Assembly (NCBI GenBank): GCA_017513195.1
Contig: JAFXGM010000018.1
Coordinates: 62,001 to 126,000 of the forward strand
DNA from: Clostridia bacterium
GTDB taxonomy: Bacteria > Bacillota > Clostridia > Oscillospirales > Acutalibacteraceae
Direction of reading: 5' to 3'
DNA: 64,000 bases
The notes under the pieces are model-generated. The model was given only the letters and a program-made list of their open reading frames with translations. It made no database searches and was not told the origin of the DNA. The position numbers were made by a program, and so were the translations under genes. Below, in pieces: positions 8,835 to 18,566 of this stretch. Every line of letters starts with the position of its first letter. Position 1 is the first letter of the stretch.

Positions 8835-9491
8835 TTATTCTTTAGCACCATTAATTGCAAGGTAATTCTTTATGCGTTCAACATTTTCGCGGTTGGCTTC
8901 ATCTTCTTCTAAATATTCGATAATATCATAAACATCCACTACCGAATACACTGGGAAACCATACTCTTCGCCAACTTCTGCCATAGCTGATTTTTCAGTT
9001 TGTCCTTTTTCTTTGCGGTCAACCATAACGAATGTTGCGGCTACTTTTATGTCTTTAAGGCCTGAAAGAATAGCCATACTTTCACGAATAGCGGTACCTG
9101 CTGTAATTACGTCTTCAACTATAACGATTTCTTCACCCTCTTGCGGCTTATAACCAACAAACACACCGCCTTCGCCGTGATCCTTTTCTTCTTTACGGTT
9201 GAAGAAGAACGGTACGTCAAGACCGTCTTTTGAAAGTGCACAGGCAACTGATACTGCAATTGGAATACCCTTATATGCAGGTCCGTAAAGAACAGTGCGG
9301 CGGTTTCCAACCTTTTCAAAATATGCTTTTGCGTAAAATTCGCCAAGCTTTGAAATTTGGTCACCGGTCTTAATATCTCCTGCGTTTATAAAATAAGGGA
9401 TTTTTCTGCCGGATTTAGCTGTAAAATCACCAAATTTCAACACACCGGCACTTTCAAGAAACTGTATAAACTCTCTTTTATAACTTTCCAT
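8835..9491 (-). CDS. pyrE: Orotate phosphoribosyltransferase
   Basis: Converts orotate and PRPP to OMP. 218 aa with the PRPP-binding loop VIVEDVITAGTA and the orotate/PRPP segment GPAYKGIPIA. In the pyr operon, 11 bases after pyrF; the next step, OMP decarboxylation, is the upstream gene. Confidence 0.95.
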   Translation of the reverse strand: MESYKREFIQFLESAGVLKFGDFTAKSGRKIPYFINAGDIKTGDQISKLGEFYAKAYFEKVGNRRTVLYGPAYKGIPIAVSVACALSKDGLDVPFFFNRKEEKDHGEGGVFVGYKPQEGEEIVIVEDVITAGTAIRESMAILSGLKDIKVAATFVMVDRKEKGQTEKSAMAEVGEEYGFPVYSVVDVYDIIEYLEEDEANRENVERIKNYLAINGAKE

Positions 9492-9502
9492 ATTTATTCT
9501 CC

Positions 9503-10201
9503 TTAACCTATAAATTCAGCTACACAACGTTCGTATGCCGCAACAGGATCTTCTGCCGCTGTAATTGGACGGCCAACAACAATATAGTCACTACCGATTT
9601 TGTTGGCTTCGGCAGGTGTCATAACACGCTTTTGGTCACCAATGTCACCGTCCGCAAAGCGAACACCCGGTGTGATTGTTAAAAAGTCTGCGCCACAACG
9701 CTCGTGTACCTTGCCAGCTTCAAGCGGTGAGCATACAACACCGTCAAGACCGGCTTTTTTAGCGTTTGATGCATAGTGCATAACAACCTCATCAATTGGC
9801 TCTTTTATAAGAAGGTCGTTTTCCATACTTTCTTGGTTTGTTGATGTAAGCTGAGTTACCGCAATAAGTAGTGGGCGTGTACCATCAGGACGAGTAAGAC
9901 CCTCAATAGCAGCTTCCATCATAGCAGTCGTGCCACTTGCATGAAGATTAGTAATATCTACATCAAGATTTGAAAGTACATTCATAGCCTTTTTAACGGT
10001 ATTAGGAATATCGTGGAGTTTTAAATCTAAAAAGATTTTATGACCGCGTTTCTTTATCTCTTTTACAATAGATGGACCTTCTGCATAAAAAAGCTCCATA
10101 CCGATTTTTACAAATGGTTTACGACCGGTAAACTTATCGAGAAATTCAAATGTTTTTTCTGCGCTTGAAAAATCACAAGCAATAATTACGTCTTTACCCA
10201 T
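9503..10201 (-). CDS. pyrF: Orotidine 5'-phosphate decarboxylase
   Basis: Decarboxylates OMP to UMP, the end of de novo UMP synthesis. 232 aa TIM barrel with the catalytic Lys/Asp block [11 protein letters not shown] and the phosphate-binding C-terminal VVGRPIT. The ATG shares one base with the pyrD stop (TAATG), so translation is coupled. Confidence 0.96.
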   Translation of the reverse strand: MGKDVIIACDFSSAEKTFEFLDKFTGRKPFVKIGMELFYAEGPSIVKEIKKRGHKIFLDLKLHDIPNTVKKAMNVLSNLDVDITNLHASGTTAMMEAAIEGLTRPDGTRPLLIAVTQLTSTNQESMENDLLIKEPIDEVVMHYASNAKKAGLDGVVCSPLEAGKVHERCGADFLTITPGVRFADGDIGDQKRVMTPAEANKIGSDYIVVGRPITAAEDPVAAYERCVAEFIG

Positions 10202-11112
10202 TATTTAACGCCTCCTATAATGTCGCTCAAATTTTCAATACCATACTTGTCCATAACACTTGGTAAATCAATTATAATATCACGGCAAGCATACGGATTT
10301 ATAAGATTTGCAGCGCCTACCTCAACTGCAGTGGCACCTGCAAGCATCATTTCGATTACGTCTTCGGCAGTAGACACGCCACCCATACCAATTACAGGAA
10401 TATTTACGGCATGCGCTACCTGATAAACCATTCTGACCGCTACGGGAAAAATTGCAGGACCCGAAAAACCACCCATTTTATTTGCAATAACGGGTTTACG
10501 AGTTTTAAGATCAATGCGCATACCAAGCATTGTATTTATTAGGCTAATGCCGTCAGCACCCGCCTGCTCACAAGCTTTTGCAATTGCCACAATATCGGTT
10601 ACGTTTGGTGAAAGTTTAACTATTACAGGTTTTGTGGTAACCGCTTTTACAGCGCGTACAACCTCTGCAGCAGCCTTAGGACTTGTGCCAAAGCTCATAC
10701 CGCCACCGTGAACGTTAGGGCAGCTCACATTTACCTCGAGCCAACCAACCTGTTCCTCTTTATCAAGCAGTTCACAGGTGTAAGCGTAATCAGGCACAGC
10801 AAAACCGCTTACATTTGCCATAACTTTTTTATTAAAGCATTTACTAAGTTTAGGAAGCTCTTCACTTATAACCTTTTCTACACCGGGATTTTGAAGACCA
10901 ACAGCGTTTATCATACCGGCTGTGCACTCTGCAATACGTGGTGTAGGATTACCAAAACGAGCATCCTTGGTGGTACCTTTGAATGAGAATGTACCAAGAC
11001 AATTTATATCATAAAGTTCTGCAAATTCATAACCGAAACCAAATGTACCCGAAGCAGGAATTATGGGGTTATCGATTTCAATACCGCAAAGATTAACGTT
11101 TAATCTTCCCAT
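10201..11112 (-). CDS. pyrD: Dihydroorotate dehydrogenase catalytic subunit, class 1B
   Basis: FMN enzyme oxidising dihydroorotate to orotate with electrons passed to PyrK. 303 aa. The active-site Cys is in [12 protein letters not shown], and the FMN site in [11 protein letters not shown]. Direct overlap with pyrK (13 bases) identifies the NAD-linked heterotetrameric PyrD/PyrK type rather than the fumarate or quinone types. Confidence 0.95.
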   Translation of the reverse strand: MGRLNVNLCGIEIDNPIIPASGTFGFGYEFAELYDINCLGTFSFKGTTKDARFGNPTPRIAECTAGMINAVGLQNPGVEKVISEELPKLSKCFNKKVMANVSGFAVPDYAYTCELLDKEEQVGWLEVNVSCPNVHGGGMSFGTSPKAAAEVVRAVKAVTTKPVIVKLSPNVTDIVAIAKACEQAGADGISLINTMLGMRIDLKTRKPVIANKMGGFSGPAIFPVAVRMVYQVAHAVNIPVIGMGGVSTAEDVIEMMLAGATAVEVGAANLINPYACRDIIIDLPSVMDKYGIENLSDIIGGVK

Positions 11113-11834
11113 AATATTTCCTCCTTTTGCATAACGGGTCCGTCTTTACAAATTCGCTTATAGCCTGCAATTGTTTTACAACTGCAACCCATACACGCAC
11201 CAAAGCCACAGCCCATACGCTCTTCAAAACTCATCTGACCACTTGTTTTAGATGTTTTATAAATTGCTTTTAGCATTGGCTCAGGACCGCAGGTGTAAAA
11301 ATAAGTATAATCATTAGGATAAGCGTTTGTAACAAATCCTTTTACACCATAGCTACCGTCAACCGTTGTAACAGTGACATCGCAGCCTAAATCCTTAAAT
11401 TCTTGCTCATAAAAGACTTCACTTTGAGTATTAAAGCCAAGAATAACCGAAACCTTTTTCCCCTGTGCTACAAGCTTTTTGGCAAGCATATAAAGTGGTG
11501 GAACACCAACTCCACCACCAAGCAAAACAGGAGCATTGCCAGAAAGCGATAAATCATAACCGTTACCAAGACCGGTGAGCACGTCAAGAGTGTCACCGAC
11601 AATCATTTTGGACATTTGCTCGGTACCTTTACCAACAACCTTATAAATGATTGTAACCGCAGTTTCATCACAATCACACACAGATATAGGACGTCTTAAA
11701 TATAATCCGTCAAGCTGAATATTGATGAACTGACCACATGCGGTAATGTCGGAAGTATCTCCGACAAGCACCATCCTATAAACATTTTCAACTAATTTTT
11801 TGTTTTCTGATATTTTAAAAATACCTTGTTTCAT
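11100..11834 (-). CDS. pyrK: Dihydroorotate dehydrogenase electron-transfer subunit
   Basis: FAD and [2Fe-2S] subunit carrying electrons from PyrD to NAD. 244 aa, ferredoxin reductase-like: FAD-binding barrel with LRRPISVCD, NAD-binding LLGGGVGVPPLY, then the iron-sulfur cysteines in CGFGACMGCSCKT and the later RICKDGP. It lies 11 bases after carB and overlaps pyrD. Confidence 0.95.
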   Translation of the reverse strand: MKQGIFKISENKKLVENVYRMVLVGDTSDITACGQFINIQLDGLYLRRPISVCDCDETAVTIIYKVVGKGTEQMSKMIVGDTLDVLTGLGNGYDLSLSGNAPVLLGGGVGVPPLYMLAKKLVAQGKKVSVILGFNTQSEVFYEQEFKDLGCDVTVTTVDGSYGVKGFVTNAYPNDYTYFYTCGPEPMLKAIYKTSKTSGQMSFEERMGCGFGACMGCSCKTIAGYKRICKDGPVMQKEEILWED

Positions 11835-11845
11835 TTTAAATTCCT

Positions 11846-14800
11846 TTATGCATCAATAGTAGAAATTGTAAGTGTTGTTTCTTCGAGAACGTCAAGCAAA
11901 ACCCTTACAGTGTCAAGTGAGGTAAATATTGTTACGTTATTTTCGGTAGCAAGACGACGGATTTGCTGGCCGTCACTATCCTGCGTAGAAGCACCGATAT
12001 CTTTAGTGTTAATTACGTAAGCAATATGTCCCTGTCTTATTGCATCCGGAATTTCATCAGCATCTTCACTAATCTTTTTAAGTGCGTGTGTGCGTATTCC
12101 GTTTTCTTTTAAGAACGCTGCAGTACCCGCAGTTGCCTGAATATTAAAGCCAAGATTATAGAAACGACGAATAAGTGGTAGTGCCTCATCCTTGTCCTTG
12201 TCAGCAACAGTTACAAATACCGTACCATAGTTTTGTAAATGAGTACCCGATGCTTGAAGCGCCTTATAAAGAGCGCGGTTAAGCTTATCGTCATAACCAA
12301 TAGCCTCACCGGTAGATTTCATTTCTGGTGAAAGATATGCGTCGAGTCCCTTAATTTTGTTAAATGAGAATACTGGAACCTTTACATAGTAACGGTTCTT
12401 TTCTTGTGGATAAAGACAGAATATTCCCTGTTCCTTTAGTGATTTGCCAAGAATAACCTCAGTAGCAATATCAGCCAAAGAATAGCCTGTTGATTTTGAA
12501 AGGAATGGTACAGTTCTTGAAGAACGTGGATTAACCTCGATAATATAAACATTATCATTTTCGTCAACGATAAACTGAATGTTATAAAGGCCAACTATTC
12601 CTATTCCAAGACCTAATTTTTTAGAATATTCTAATATAGTGCCTCGCACTTTATCCGAAATACTAAAGGTTGGATAAACGCTTATTGAGTCACCCGAGTG
12701 AATACCGGTACGTTCAACAAGCTCCATAATACCGGGAACAAATACATCCTGTCCGTCACAAATAGCGTCAACCTCTACCTCTTTGCCTTGAATGTATTTA
12801 TCAACAAGTACAGGCTTGTCGGCATCTATTTCAACAGCCGTTTTAAGATAATGACGAAGCTGTTCTTCATTAGATACTATTTGCATAGCACGTCCACCAA
12901 GTACAAAGCTTGGACGAACTAGTACAGGATAACCGATTTCGGCAGCGGCAGCTACACCATCTTCAATTTTGGTTACTGCTCTACCCTTTGGTTGTGGTAT
13001 ATTTAATTCTTGTAATATTTTTTCAAAACTATCACGATTTTCAGCACGCTCAATAGCTTCACAATCAGTACCGATAATCTTTACACCACGGTCCATAAGA
13101 GGTTGTGCAAGATTTATTGCGGTTTGACCGCCCAATGATGCTACAACACCTTCAGGTTGCTCAAAATCAATAATATTCATTACGTCTTCGGGTGTAAGCG
13201 GCTCAAAATAAAGCTTGTCAGCGGTTGTGTAGTCGGTAGATACAGTTTCTGGATTATTGTTAATAATAATTGCTTCGTAGCCTGATTTTTTAATTGTAGA
13301 TACTGCGTGTACTGTTGAATAGTCAAATTCAACACCCTGACCTATACGAATAGGACCTGCACCAAGAACAACTATTTTCTTTTTATTGGTTAAAACGGAG
13401 GTGTTTTCACCGTGATATGAAGAATAAAAATATGGAATATATGCATTTGTATGGCAAGTATCAACCATACGAAAAGCAGGAGTAAGCTTGTTTTCTTTGC
13501 GGAAGTTGTAAACATCAATTTCACTGCATTCCCACATTCTTGCGACATATTTATCAGAAAAGCCCATTTTCTTTGCTGCGCGCAAAATTTCAAGATTGCG
13601 TGGATTTTCCTTAAGGCTTCTTTCCATATCTATGATACGTTTTATTGCTTCAAGGAAGAAGGCTGTAATTTTTGTGATATTGTGTATTTCTTCTACAGTA
13701 GCTCCACGATAAAGCAATTCTGCTATTGCAAAAAGATTATCATCTCTGAATTCACTAATATAAGCCTTAAGCTCATCATCACTCATATTATCAAATTTAT
13801 TATGATAAAGATGATTTACACCAATTTCAAGCGAACGGGTACCTTTAAGCAAGCTTTCTTCCAAGGTAGTACCTATACCCATTACCTCGCCCGTTGCCTT
13901 CATTTGAGTGCCAAGCACATTGTAAGCAGTTGTGAATTTATCAAACGGAAAACGAGGAAGCTTTGTAATAACGTAATCAAGCCTTGGCTCAAACGCCGCA
14001 GTTGTATTGGCTATTTTAATCTCTTCAAGTGCCATACCCACAGCAATTTTTGCCGTAACACGTGCAATCGGATATCCAGATGCCTTTGACGCAAGCGCTG
14101 AAGAACGTGATACACGTGGATTTACTTCTATCAAATAGTAGTTGCTCGAATTTGGATCCAATGCAAATTGAACATTACATCCACCTTCAATTTTGAGCTC
14201 ACGAATAATCTTAATTGCGCTGTCGTTAAGCATTTTAAGGTCATGGTCATTAAGTGTCATAATAGGTGCCACAACCAAAGAGTCGCCGGTATGAACGCCA
14301 ACAGGATCAATATTTTCCATACCGCAAATTGTAATTGCGTGGTCGTTAGAGTCACGCATTACCTCAAACTCAATTTCTTTATAACCCTTAACACTCTTTT
14401 CAATAAGCACCTGATGTACGGGAGAAAGTTTAAATGCATTAAGGCCTACTTCTACAAGTTCTTCTTCATCATAGGCAAAACCGCCGCCTGTACCGCCCAA
14501 AGTAAATGCAGGACGAAGTACCACTGGGTAACCTATTCTATTGGCAGCTTCCTTTGCTTCTTCAATGCTGTATGTGATTTCAGAAGGAATAACCGGCTCG
14601 CCTATTGACTCGCACATTTCTTTAAAGAGTTCACGGTCTTCTGCGCGTTCAATACTGTCACGTGAAGTACCAAGAAGCTCAACACCGCACTCCTTTAGAA
14701 TTCCCTTTTCTTCGAGCTGCATAGCAAGGTTAAGACCTGTTTGACCGCCAATACCCGGAACAATAGCATCAGGTCTCTCATAGCGTAAAATTTTTGCAAT

Positions 14801-15019
14801 ATATTCAAGAGTAAGTGGCTCCATATAAACCTTATCAGCAATAGATGTATCGGTCATAATAGTCGCTGGGTTTGAGTTGCATAGAATTACCTCATAGCCC
14901 TCTTCTTTAAGTGCAAGGCACGCCTGTGTACCGGCATAATCAAACTCGGCCGCTTGACCTATTACAATAGGACCTGAGCCTATAATTAAAACCTTTTTAA
15001 TGTCTGTTCTTTTAGCCAT
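11846..15019 (-). CDS. carB: Carbamoyl phosphate synthase large subunit
   Basis: Makes carbamoyl phosphate from bicarbonate, ATP and ammonia. 1057 aa, full length. It has two homologous ATP-grasp halves, beginning at KKVLIIGSGPIVIGQ and, near residue 550, KKIVVLGAGPIRIGQG, plus a C-terminal MGS-like regulatory domain. It overlaps pyrC by 8 bases. The glutaminase subunit carA, usually adjacent, is not in this operon or window. CarB can use free ammonia, but normally depends on CarA for glutamine. Confidence 0.97.
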   Translation of the reverse strand: MAKRTDIKKVLIIGSGPIVIGQAAEFDYAGTQACLALKEEGYEVILCNSNPATIMTDTSIADKVYMEPLTLEYIAKILRYERPDAIVPGIGGQTGLNLAMQLEEKGILKECGVELLGTSRDSIERAEDRELFKEMCESIGEPVIPSEITYSIEEAKEAANRIGYPVVLRPAFTLGGTGGGFAYDEEELVEVGLNAFKLSPVHQVLIEKSVKGYKEIEFEVMRDSNDHAITICGMENIDPVGVHTGDSLVVAPIMTLNDHDLKMLNDSAIKIIRELKIEGGCNVQFALDPNSSNYYLIEVNPRVSRSSALASKASGYPIARVTAKIAVGMALEEIKIANTTAAFEPRLDYVITKLPRFPFDKFTTAYNVLGTQMKATGEVMGIGTTLEESLLKGTRSLEIGVNHLYHNKFDNMSDDELKAYISEFRDDNLFAIAELLYRGATVEEIHNITKITAFFLEAIKRIIDMERSLKENPRNLEILRAAKKMGFSDKYVARMWECSEIDVYNFRKENKLTPAFRMVDTCHTNAYIPYFYSSYHGENTSVLTNKKKIVVLGAGPIRIGQGVEFDYSTVHAVSTIKKSGYEAIIINNNPETVSTDYTTADKLYFEPLTPEDVMNIIDFEQPEGVVASLGGQTAINLAQPLMDRGVKIIGTDCEAIERAENRDSFEKILQELNIPQPKGRAVTKIEDGVAAAAEIGYPVLVRPSFVLGGRAMQIVSNEEQLRHYLKTAVEIDADKPVLVDKYIQGKEVEVDAICDGQDVFVPGIMELVERTGIHSGDSISVYPTFSISDKVRGTILEYSKKLGLGIGIVGLYNIQFIVDENDNVYIIEVNPRSSRTVPFLSKSTGYSLADIATEVILGKSLKEQGIFCLYPQEKNRYYVKVPVFSFNKIKGLDAYLSPEMKSTGEAIGYDDKLNRALYKALQASGTHLQNYGTVFVTVADKDKDEALPLIRRFYNLGFNIQATAGTAAFLKENGIRTHALKKISEDADEIPDAIRQGHIAYVINTKDIGASTQDSDGQQIRRLATENNVTIFTSLDTVRVLLDVLEETTLTISTIDA

Positions 15020-16259
15020 TATTTACTTCCTCCTGAATGCGTATTGAATTATCTTTATATGCTATCTTTCCATCACAAATCGTTAAATAACATTTACCAA
15101 ATAATTTATAATTTTCAAAAGGCATTGCCTTTCCTTTAGAAATAAAATCATTGGGGTTTACAATAATTTCTTCGTCAAGTCGCCATATAGTGTAATCGTT
15201 GTTAAGCGGTATATTAAATCTTTTACGCGCATTGAAGCATAATAAATCAATTAGTTTATCAAGCGTAATAACGTTTGTTTTAACAAAGTATGTGTAAAGC
15301 AGCTGAAACGCAGTTTCAATCCCCACTATACCAAACGCACTTTTTTCAAGACCTTTTGACTTTTCCTCTGCGCTATGTGGTGCATGGTCGGTAGCAATCA
15401 TATCAATTGTTCCGTCCTTTATTCCTTCAATAAGCGCAAGCCTGTCTTCGTGCGAACGAAGCGGCGGATTCATTTTAAATTTACCGTCTTCTTGCAAATC
15501 GCTGTCGTCAAGTATCAAGTAATGTGGACCTGTTTCACAAGTTACGTTTAGTCCCTCTGCCTTAGCTTGTCTTATAAGTTCAACACTTTCTTTACAAGAA
15601 ATATGGCAAACGTGATATGCGCAATCCGTCTCTCTCACAAGCTCTAAATCGCGCTTTATAGGTCCCCATTCGCTCTCGGAACATATACCCCTATGCCCAT
15701 GTGTTTTTGCATATTCACCATCGTGTATATAACCGCCATGTAGTAATGAATTATCTTCACAATGTGCCACAATCATTTTGCCCAAAGCTTTTGCTTTTAA
15801 CATTGCTTCGCGCATAAGCTCACGTGACTGAACACCACGTCCATCATCGGAAAATGCAATACAATATTTTGACATGCCTTCCATATCCGAAAGTTCAAAA
15901 CCGTTTTGACCTACAGTTATTGAAGCATATGGATAAACGTTTATCACGGCATCGTTTTCGATGATTTTTATTTGTTCTATTAAATGCTCAACACTATCGG
16001 GCACCGGATTTAGATTAGGCATTGTGCAAACCGCCGTATAACCGCCGTGTGCCGCCGCTTTTGAACCAGACAATATCGTTTCTTTATAAGAAAAACCCGG
16101 CTCACGAAAATGCACATGCACATCGCAAAAACCGGGTAAAATACAATAATTATTTTTTGTGTCGGCAAAAAAAGGTGACAAAACCGCCTTGTCTACTGTA
16201 GGGACAAAGCTTGTTTGAAAATCAGGCTTGTAAACATTTTTTTCTAATTGGACTGACAT
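15012..16259 (-). CDS. pyrC: Dihydroorotase
   Basis: Zinc amidohydrolase cyclising carbamoyl aspartate to dihydroorotate. 415 aa, class I type found in Firmicutes. Metal ligands are visible in HVHFREPG near residue 50 and in the ATDHAPHS segment. First gene of the pyrimidine operon; its ATG follows GAAAGGAAGG and its stop overlaps the carB start. Confidence 0.94.
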   Translation of the reverse strand: MSVQLEKNVYKPDFQTSFVPTVDKAVLSPFFADTKNNYCILPGFCDVHVHFREPGFSYKETILSGSKAAAHGGYTAVCTMPNLNPVPDSVEHLIEQIKIIENDAVINVYPYASITVGQNGFELSDMEGMSKYCIAFSDDGRGVQSRELMREAMLKAKALGKMIVAHCEDNSLLHGGYIHDGEYAKTHGHRGICSESEWGPIKRDLELVRETDCAYHVCHISCKESVELIRQAKAEGLNVTCETGPHYLILDDSDLQEDGKFKMNPPLRSHEDRLALIEGIKDGTIDMIATDHAPHSAEEKSKGLEKSAFGIVGIETAFQLLYTYFVKTNVITLDKLIDLLCFNARKRFNIPLNNDYTIWRLDEEIIVNPNDFISKGKAMPFENYKLFGKCYLTICDGKIAYKDNSIRIQEEVNNG

Positions 16260-16322
16260 TACAAAACCTTCCTTTCAAGCGTTATATAAAACAAATAATT
16301 TTTGCCTTAATTTATCTAATGT

Positions 16323-16351
16323 ATTTTAACATATTGAAAATATCTTGTCAA
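16323..16351 (-). promoter_or_regulatory. Sigma-A promoter of the pyrimidine operon
   Basis: Minus strand TTGACA (16346-16351), 17-base spacer, TAAAAT (16323-16328). The leader to pyrC is only about 55 bases. I see no PyrR-type attenuator in it. Confidence 0.75.
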
Positions 16352-16373
16352 TTAAAAAATTTGCATAAATTTT

Positions 16374-16402
16374 ATACTATTATTCCCCTTTTTTCATATA
16401 TT
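16374..16402 (+). promoter_or_regulatory. Possible SigE-type promoter of sigK
   Basis: Plus strand ATACTA (16374-16379) and CATATATT (16395-16402) with 15 bases between, resembling the SigE pattern (ATATTT, then CATACAnT). Transcription of sigK by mother-cell SigE is established in Bacillus; the match here is partial. Confidence 0.4.
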
Positions 16403-16423
16403 TTGTTAAGGGGGATTTTACAT

Positions 16424-17101
16424 ATGTTTTTTGAAACCTTTATAAGAATAATATCAAATATATTTTACTTGGCCTTACACGTAAAAGGAACGGGGTCGTT
16501 TCCGCCTTCACTTACAGCCAAACAAGAGCAGGAACTTTTAAAGTTAAAAGAACAAGGCGACGAAAACGCAAAAAATAAACTTATCGAACATAATTTGCGT
16601 CTTGTTGCCCATGTGATTAAGAAATACTATACTGACGAAGATCAGGATGATTTAATTTCTATTGGTACTATTGGACTAATAAAAGCGGTAAACACGTTTA
16701 AAAGTGATAAAAAAATCAGACTTGCAACATACGCCGCGCGCTGTATAGAGAACGAAGTCTTAATGCACTTTAGAAACAACAAAAAACACGCGCAGGATGT
16801 TTATATAAGTGATCCTATCGATACCGATAAAAACGGCAACACACTTACGCTGATTGATATCATTCCTGACGATAATAATATTGAGGAAATTATTGATACA
16901 AAAATTAAGACGCAAAAATTAAAAGTGCTTTTAAAAACTACACTTAGTGAGCGCGAGCTACAAATAATAAAAATGCGTTATGGAATTGGAAGCAAAATAT
17001 ATACACAGCGAGAAATAGCGAAAAAACTTGGTATTTCAAGAAGCTATGTATCGCGCATTGAAACAGCAGTTTTAGAAAAACTAAAACAAAATTTTATATG
17101 A
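16424..17101 (+). CDS. sigK: Sporulation sigma factor K, uninterrupted
   Basis: Late mother-cell sigma factor for coat and cortex maturation genes. 225 aa from the ATG at 16424 after an AAGGGGGA site; a longer open frame upstream overlaps pyrC and is rejected. Region 2 reads RLVAHVIKKY, ISIGTIGLIKAV and YAARCIENE. The DPIDTDKNGN segment and the region 4 helix-turn-helix (QREIAKKLGISRSYVSRIE) favour SigK over SigE. The first 20-25 residues are a hydrophobic leader ending near SFPPSL, as in pro-SigK. The gene is whole, with no skin-type insertion. It points opposite to its neighbours on both sides. Confidence 0.9.
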   Translation: MFFETFIRIISNIFYLALHVKGTGSFPPSLTAKQEQELLKLKEQGDENAKNKLIEHNLRLVAHVIKKYYTDEDQDDLISIGTIGLIKAVNTFKSDKKIRLATYAARCIENEVLMHFRNNKKHAQDVYISDPIDTDKNGNTLTLIDIIPDDNNIEEIIDTKIKTQKLKVLLKTTLSERELQIIKMRYGIGSKIYTQREIAKKLGISRSYVSRIETAVLEKLKQNFI

Positions 17102-17133
17102 AAATAGCAACGACATTTTTGTCGTTGCTATTT
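17102..17133. terminator. Bidirectional terminator between sigK and the lipoprotein cluster
   Basis: Perfect 14-bp inverted repeat (17102-17115 and 17120-17133) around TTTT, ending in AAA/TTT on both strands. It fills the gap between two convergent genes and can serve both. Confidence 0.8.
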
Positions 17134-17135
17134 AG

Positions 17136-18173
17136 TTATTGTACTATTTTCCACTTAATGGTTACAGCAGGATATTTAATACTGCCATTTGATTTTGCCG
17201 CAAGGGTAATATCAATTTCGTCACCAACCTCTACGTTGGTTAACTCAATATATTTTCCCGTGCTGTCAAATTTTATTTCCTCTTCAATATCAGTATTTCT
17301 CTGCGCAGAGTTGCGATTATTAGTAACTGTTAACATACCGATATCTGTGCCACTCAAAAGATAAAACTTAATTGTACCCGCTTTTGTAGCTTTAAATTGA
17401 TACCAATAACCCGCCTCTTCGCCTTCGGCAATGGATGTGGTAATCTCTTTTCCAATGGTAGAAATTTTCTCCTTATTATCCATAGAACCCATTGGACTGG
17501 CAAAGTTAATTACAAAACTTTCAGCAGAAGAACCCTTATTACCTATTTCGAAAACAATTTGATCACTTGCAAGTTTATCTGATTCAACGAAAAAAGATAG
17601 TACTCCATTTTTTGCCTCATATTTTTTGTTATTATACACGACATAGGCATGAGAACTATTAATTGTTAAATACTTATTACTAACACTCCTAATTTTGTAT
17701 GTAACAGAACCATTTGCCGCAATTTTTACAGTTGTAACATTGCCTGTCTTATAGTTTGGCGCAGTAGAAAGTGTGACGCCGTTATAACCGACATCATCTA
17801 CATTGGTAATTTCGCTACTGTTACTATTAATTGAACTGTTATTCTCCTCATCAGGTTCAATAAATGTTGGAGGCGCATCCTCCTCTACATCATCTTCAGA
17901 ATCACCCACACTTACGGTATTATCGGATGGAATAATTTCACTACTGGTATCGGAAGAATCAACATCAGAATCAATTTCTTCGCTTGAAGTAATATTATCA
18001 CCCGAAGTATTATCGTTTGATTCGGTCCTATCGTCATCGACATTATATACATCGCTAGATGTAGGTGTGGTAATTGATGAAGAAGCATCATCACTCACGT
18101 CATTACATCCAACAAAAGCAGATAACACAAAAATTATTAATAAGAATAATGAAATAGTTTTTTTAATAAACAT
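17136..18173 (-). CDS. Secreted lipoprotein with Ser/Asp-rich linker and beta-sandwich tail
   Basis: Unrecognised, 345 aa. Signal peptide (residues 1-22) with lipobox FVGC, Cys23 as the probable lipid anchor. Residues about 25-125 are a low-complexity acidic linker rich in Ser, Asp, Glu and Thr, typical of a wall-spanning spacer. The remainder, about 220 residues, looks all-beta. Its last part (GYWYQFKATKAGTIKFYLLSG and following) resembles the pre-peptidase C-terminal style of beta-sandwich, as do parts of two neighbours. Last gene of the six-gene cluster, 9 bases after the next lipoprotein. No catalytic motif seen. It could bind a ligand or polymer at the cell surface. Confidence 0.8.
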   Translation of the reverse strand: MFIKKTISLFLLIIFVLSAFVGCNDVSDDASSSITTPTSSDVYNVDDDRTESNDNTSGDNITSSEEIDSDVDSSDTSSEIIPSDNTVSVGDSEDDVEEDAPPTFIEPDEENNSSINSNSSEITNVDDVGYNGVTLSTAPNYKTGNVTTVKIAANGSVTYKIRSVSNKYLTINSSHAYVVYNNKKYEAKNGVLSFFVESDKLASDQIVFEIGNKGSSAESFVINFASPMGSMDNKEKISTIGKEITTSIAEGEEAGYWYQFKATKAGTIKFYLLSGTDIGMLTVTNNRNSAQRNTDIEEEIKFDSTGKYIELTNVEVGDEIDITLAAKSNGSIKYPAVTIKWKIVQ

Positions 18174-18182
18174 GTTAATCGC

Positions 18183-18557
18183 CTACTTTTTAGTTATTTT
18201 AAGAATAAGTTCAGTCTGATTCTTTTTAATCGGTATATATTTCGTACCGGTATACTCATAACCCTTAGGACAAGATATTACAGTAAGCCTATAGCCCGAT
18301 GTAGCAACTAATGGAAACATTGCAATGCCTTTATTATTACTTCTTGCAGTAACGTTTGAATCCTTTTGAAGCTTTAAAATTACACCTTCGACAACATTAT
18401 TGTTTTGATCGATAACAGTAACTAAAAATCTTGAAGGTTTTGCTGCCGCAATCTTTGATGCATCATCGTTATCAGCTGTTTCAGAACCACTACAAGCACA
18501 AGCCGAAAAGCACAATAAAAAAGTTAATAGAAAAACAAAAAGTCTTTTGATATTCAT
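18183..18557 (-). CDS. Small lipoprotein with transthyretin-like domain
   Basis: Unrecognised, 124 aa. Signal peptide with a Cys-rich lipobox region (SACAC, Cys20 or Cys22). After a short linker comes one beta-sandwich of the carboxypeptidase-regulatory or SpaA type, opening FLVTVIDQNNNVVEGV and containing NNKGIAMF. It closely parallels the next gene: same order, same KGYEYTGTKYI-like segment, same ITKK ending and the same bases around the stop codon. The two are probably a tandem duplication. No catalytic residues seen; a binding or structural role at the cell surface is inferred. Confidence 0.8.
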   Translation of the reverse strand: MNIKRLFVFLLTFLLCFSACACSGSETADNDDASKIAAAKPSRFLVTVIDQNNNVVEGVILKLQKDSNVTARSNNKGIAMFPLVATSGYRLTVISCPKGYEYTGTKYIPIKKNQTELILKITKK

Positions 18558-18566
18558 TGTGTTATC

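Noticed and set aside
13451..14089. 212-codon open frame on the plus strand
   Set aside because: Lies entirely antisense to carB; the sequence is low-complexity and rich in Cys, Phe, Ile and Asn, as expected of a mirrored coding strand.
16260..16322. PyrR-type attenuator before pyrC
   Set aside because: The leader is too short and has neither the conserved anti-antiterminator sequence nor a terminator stem.
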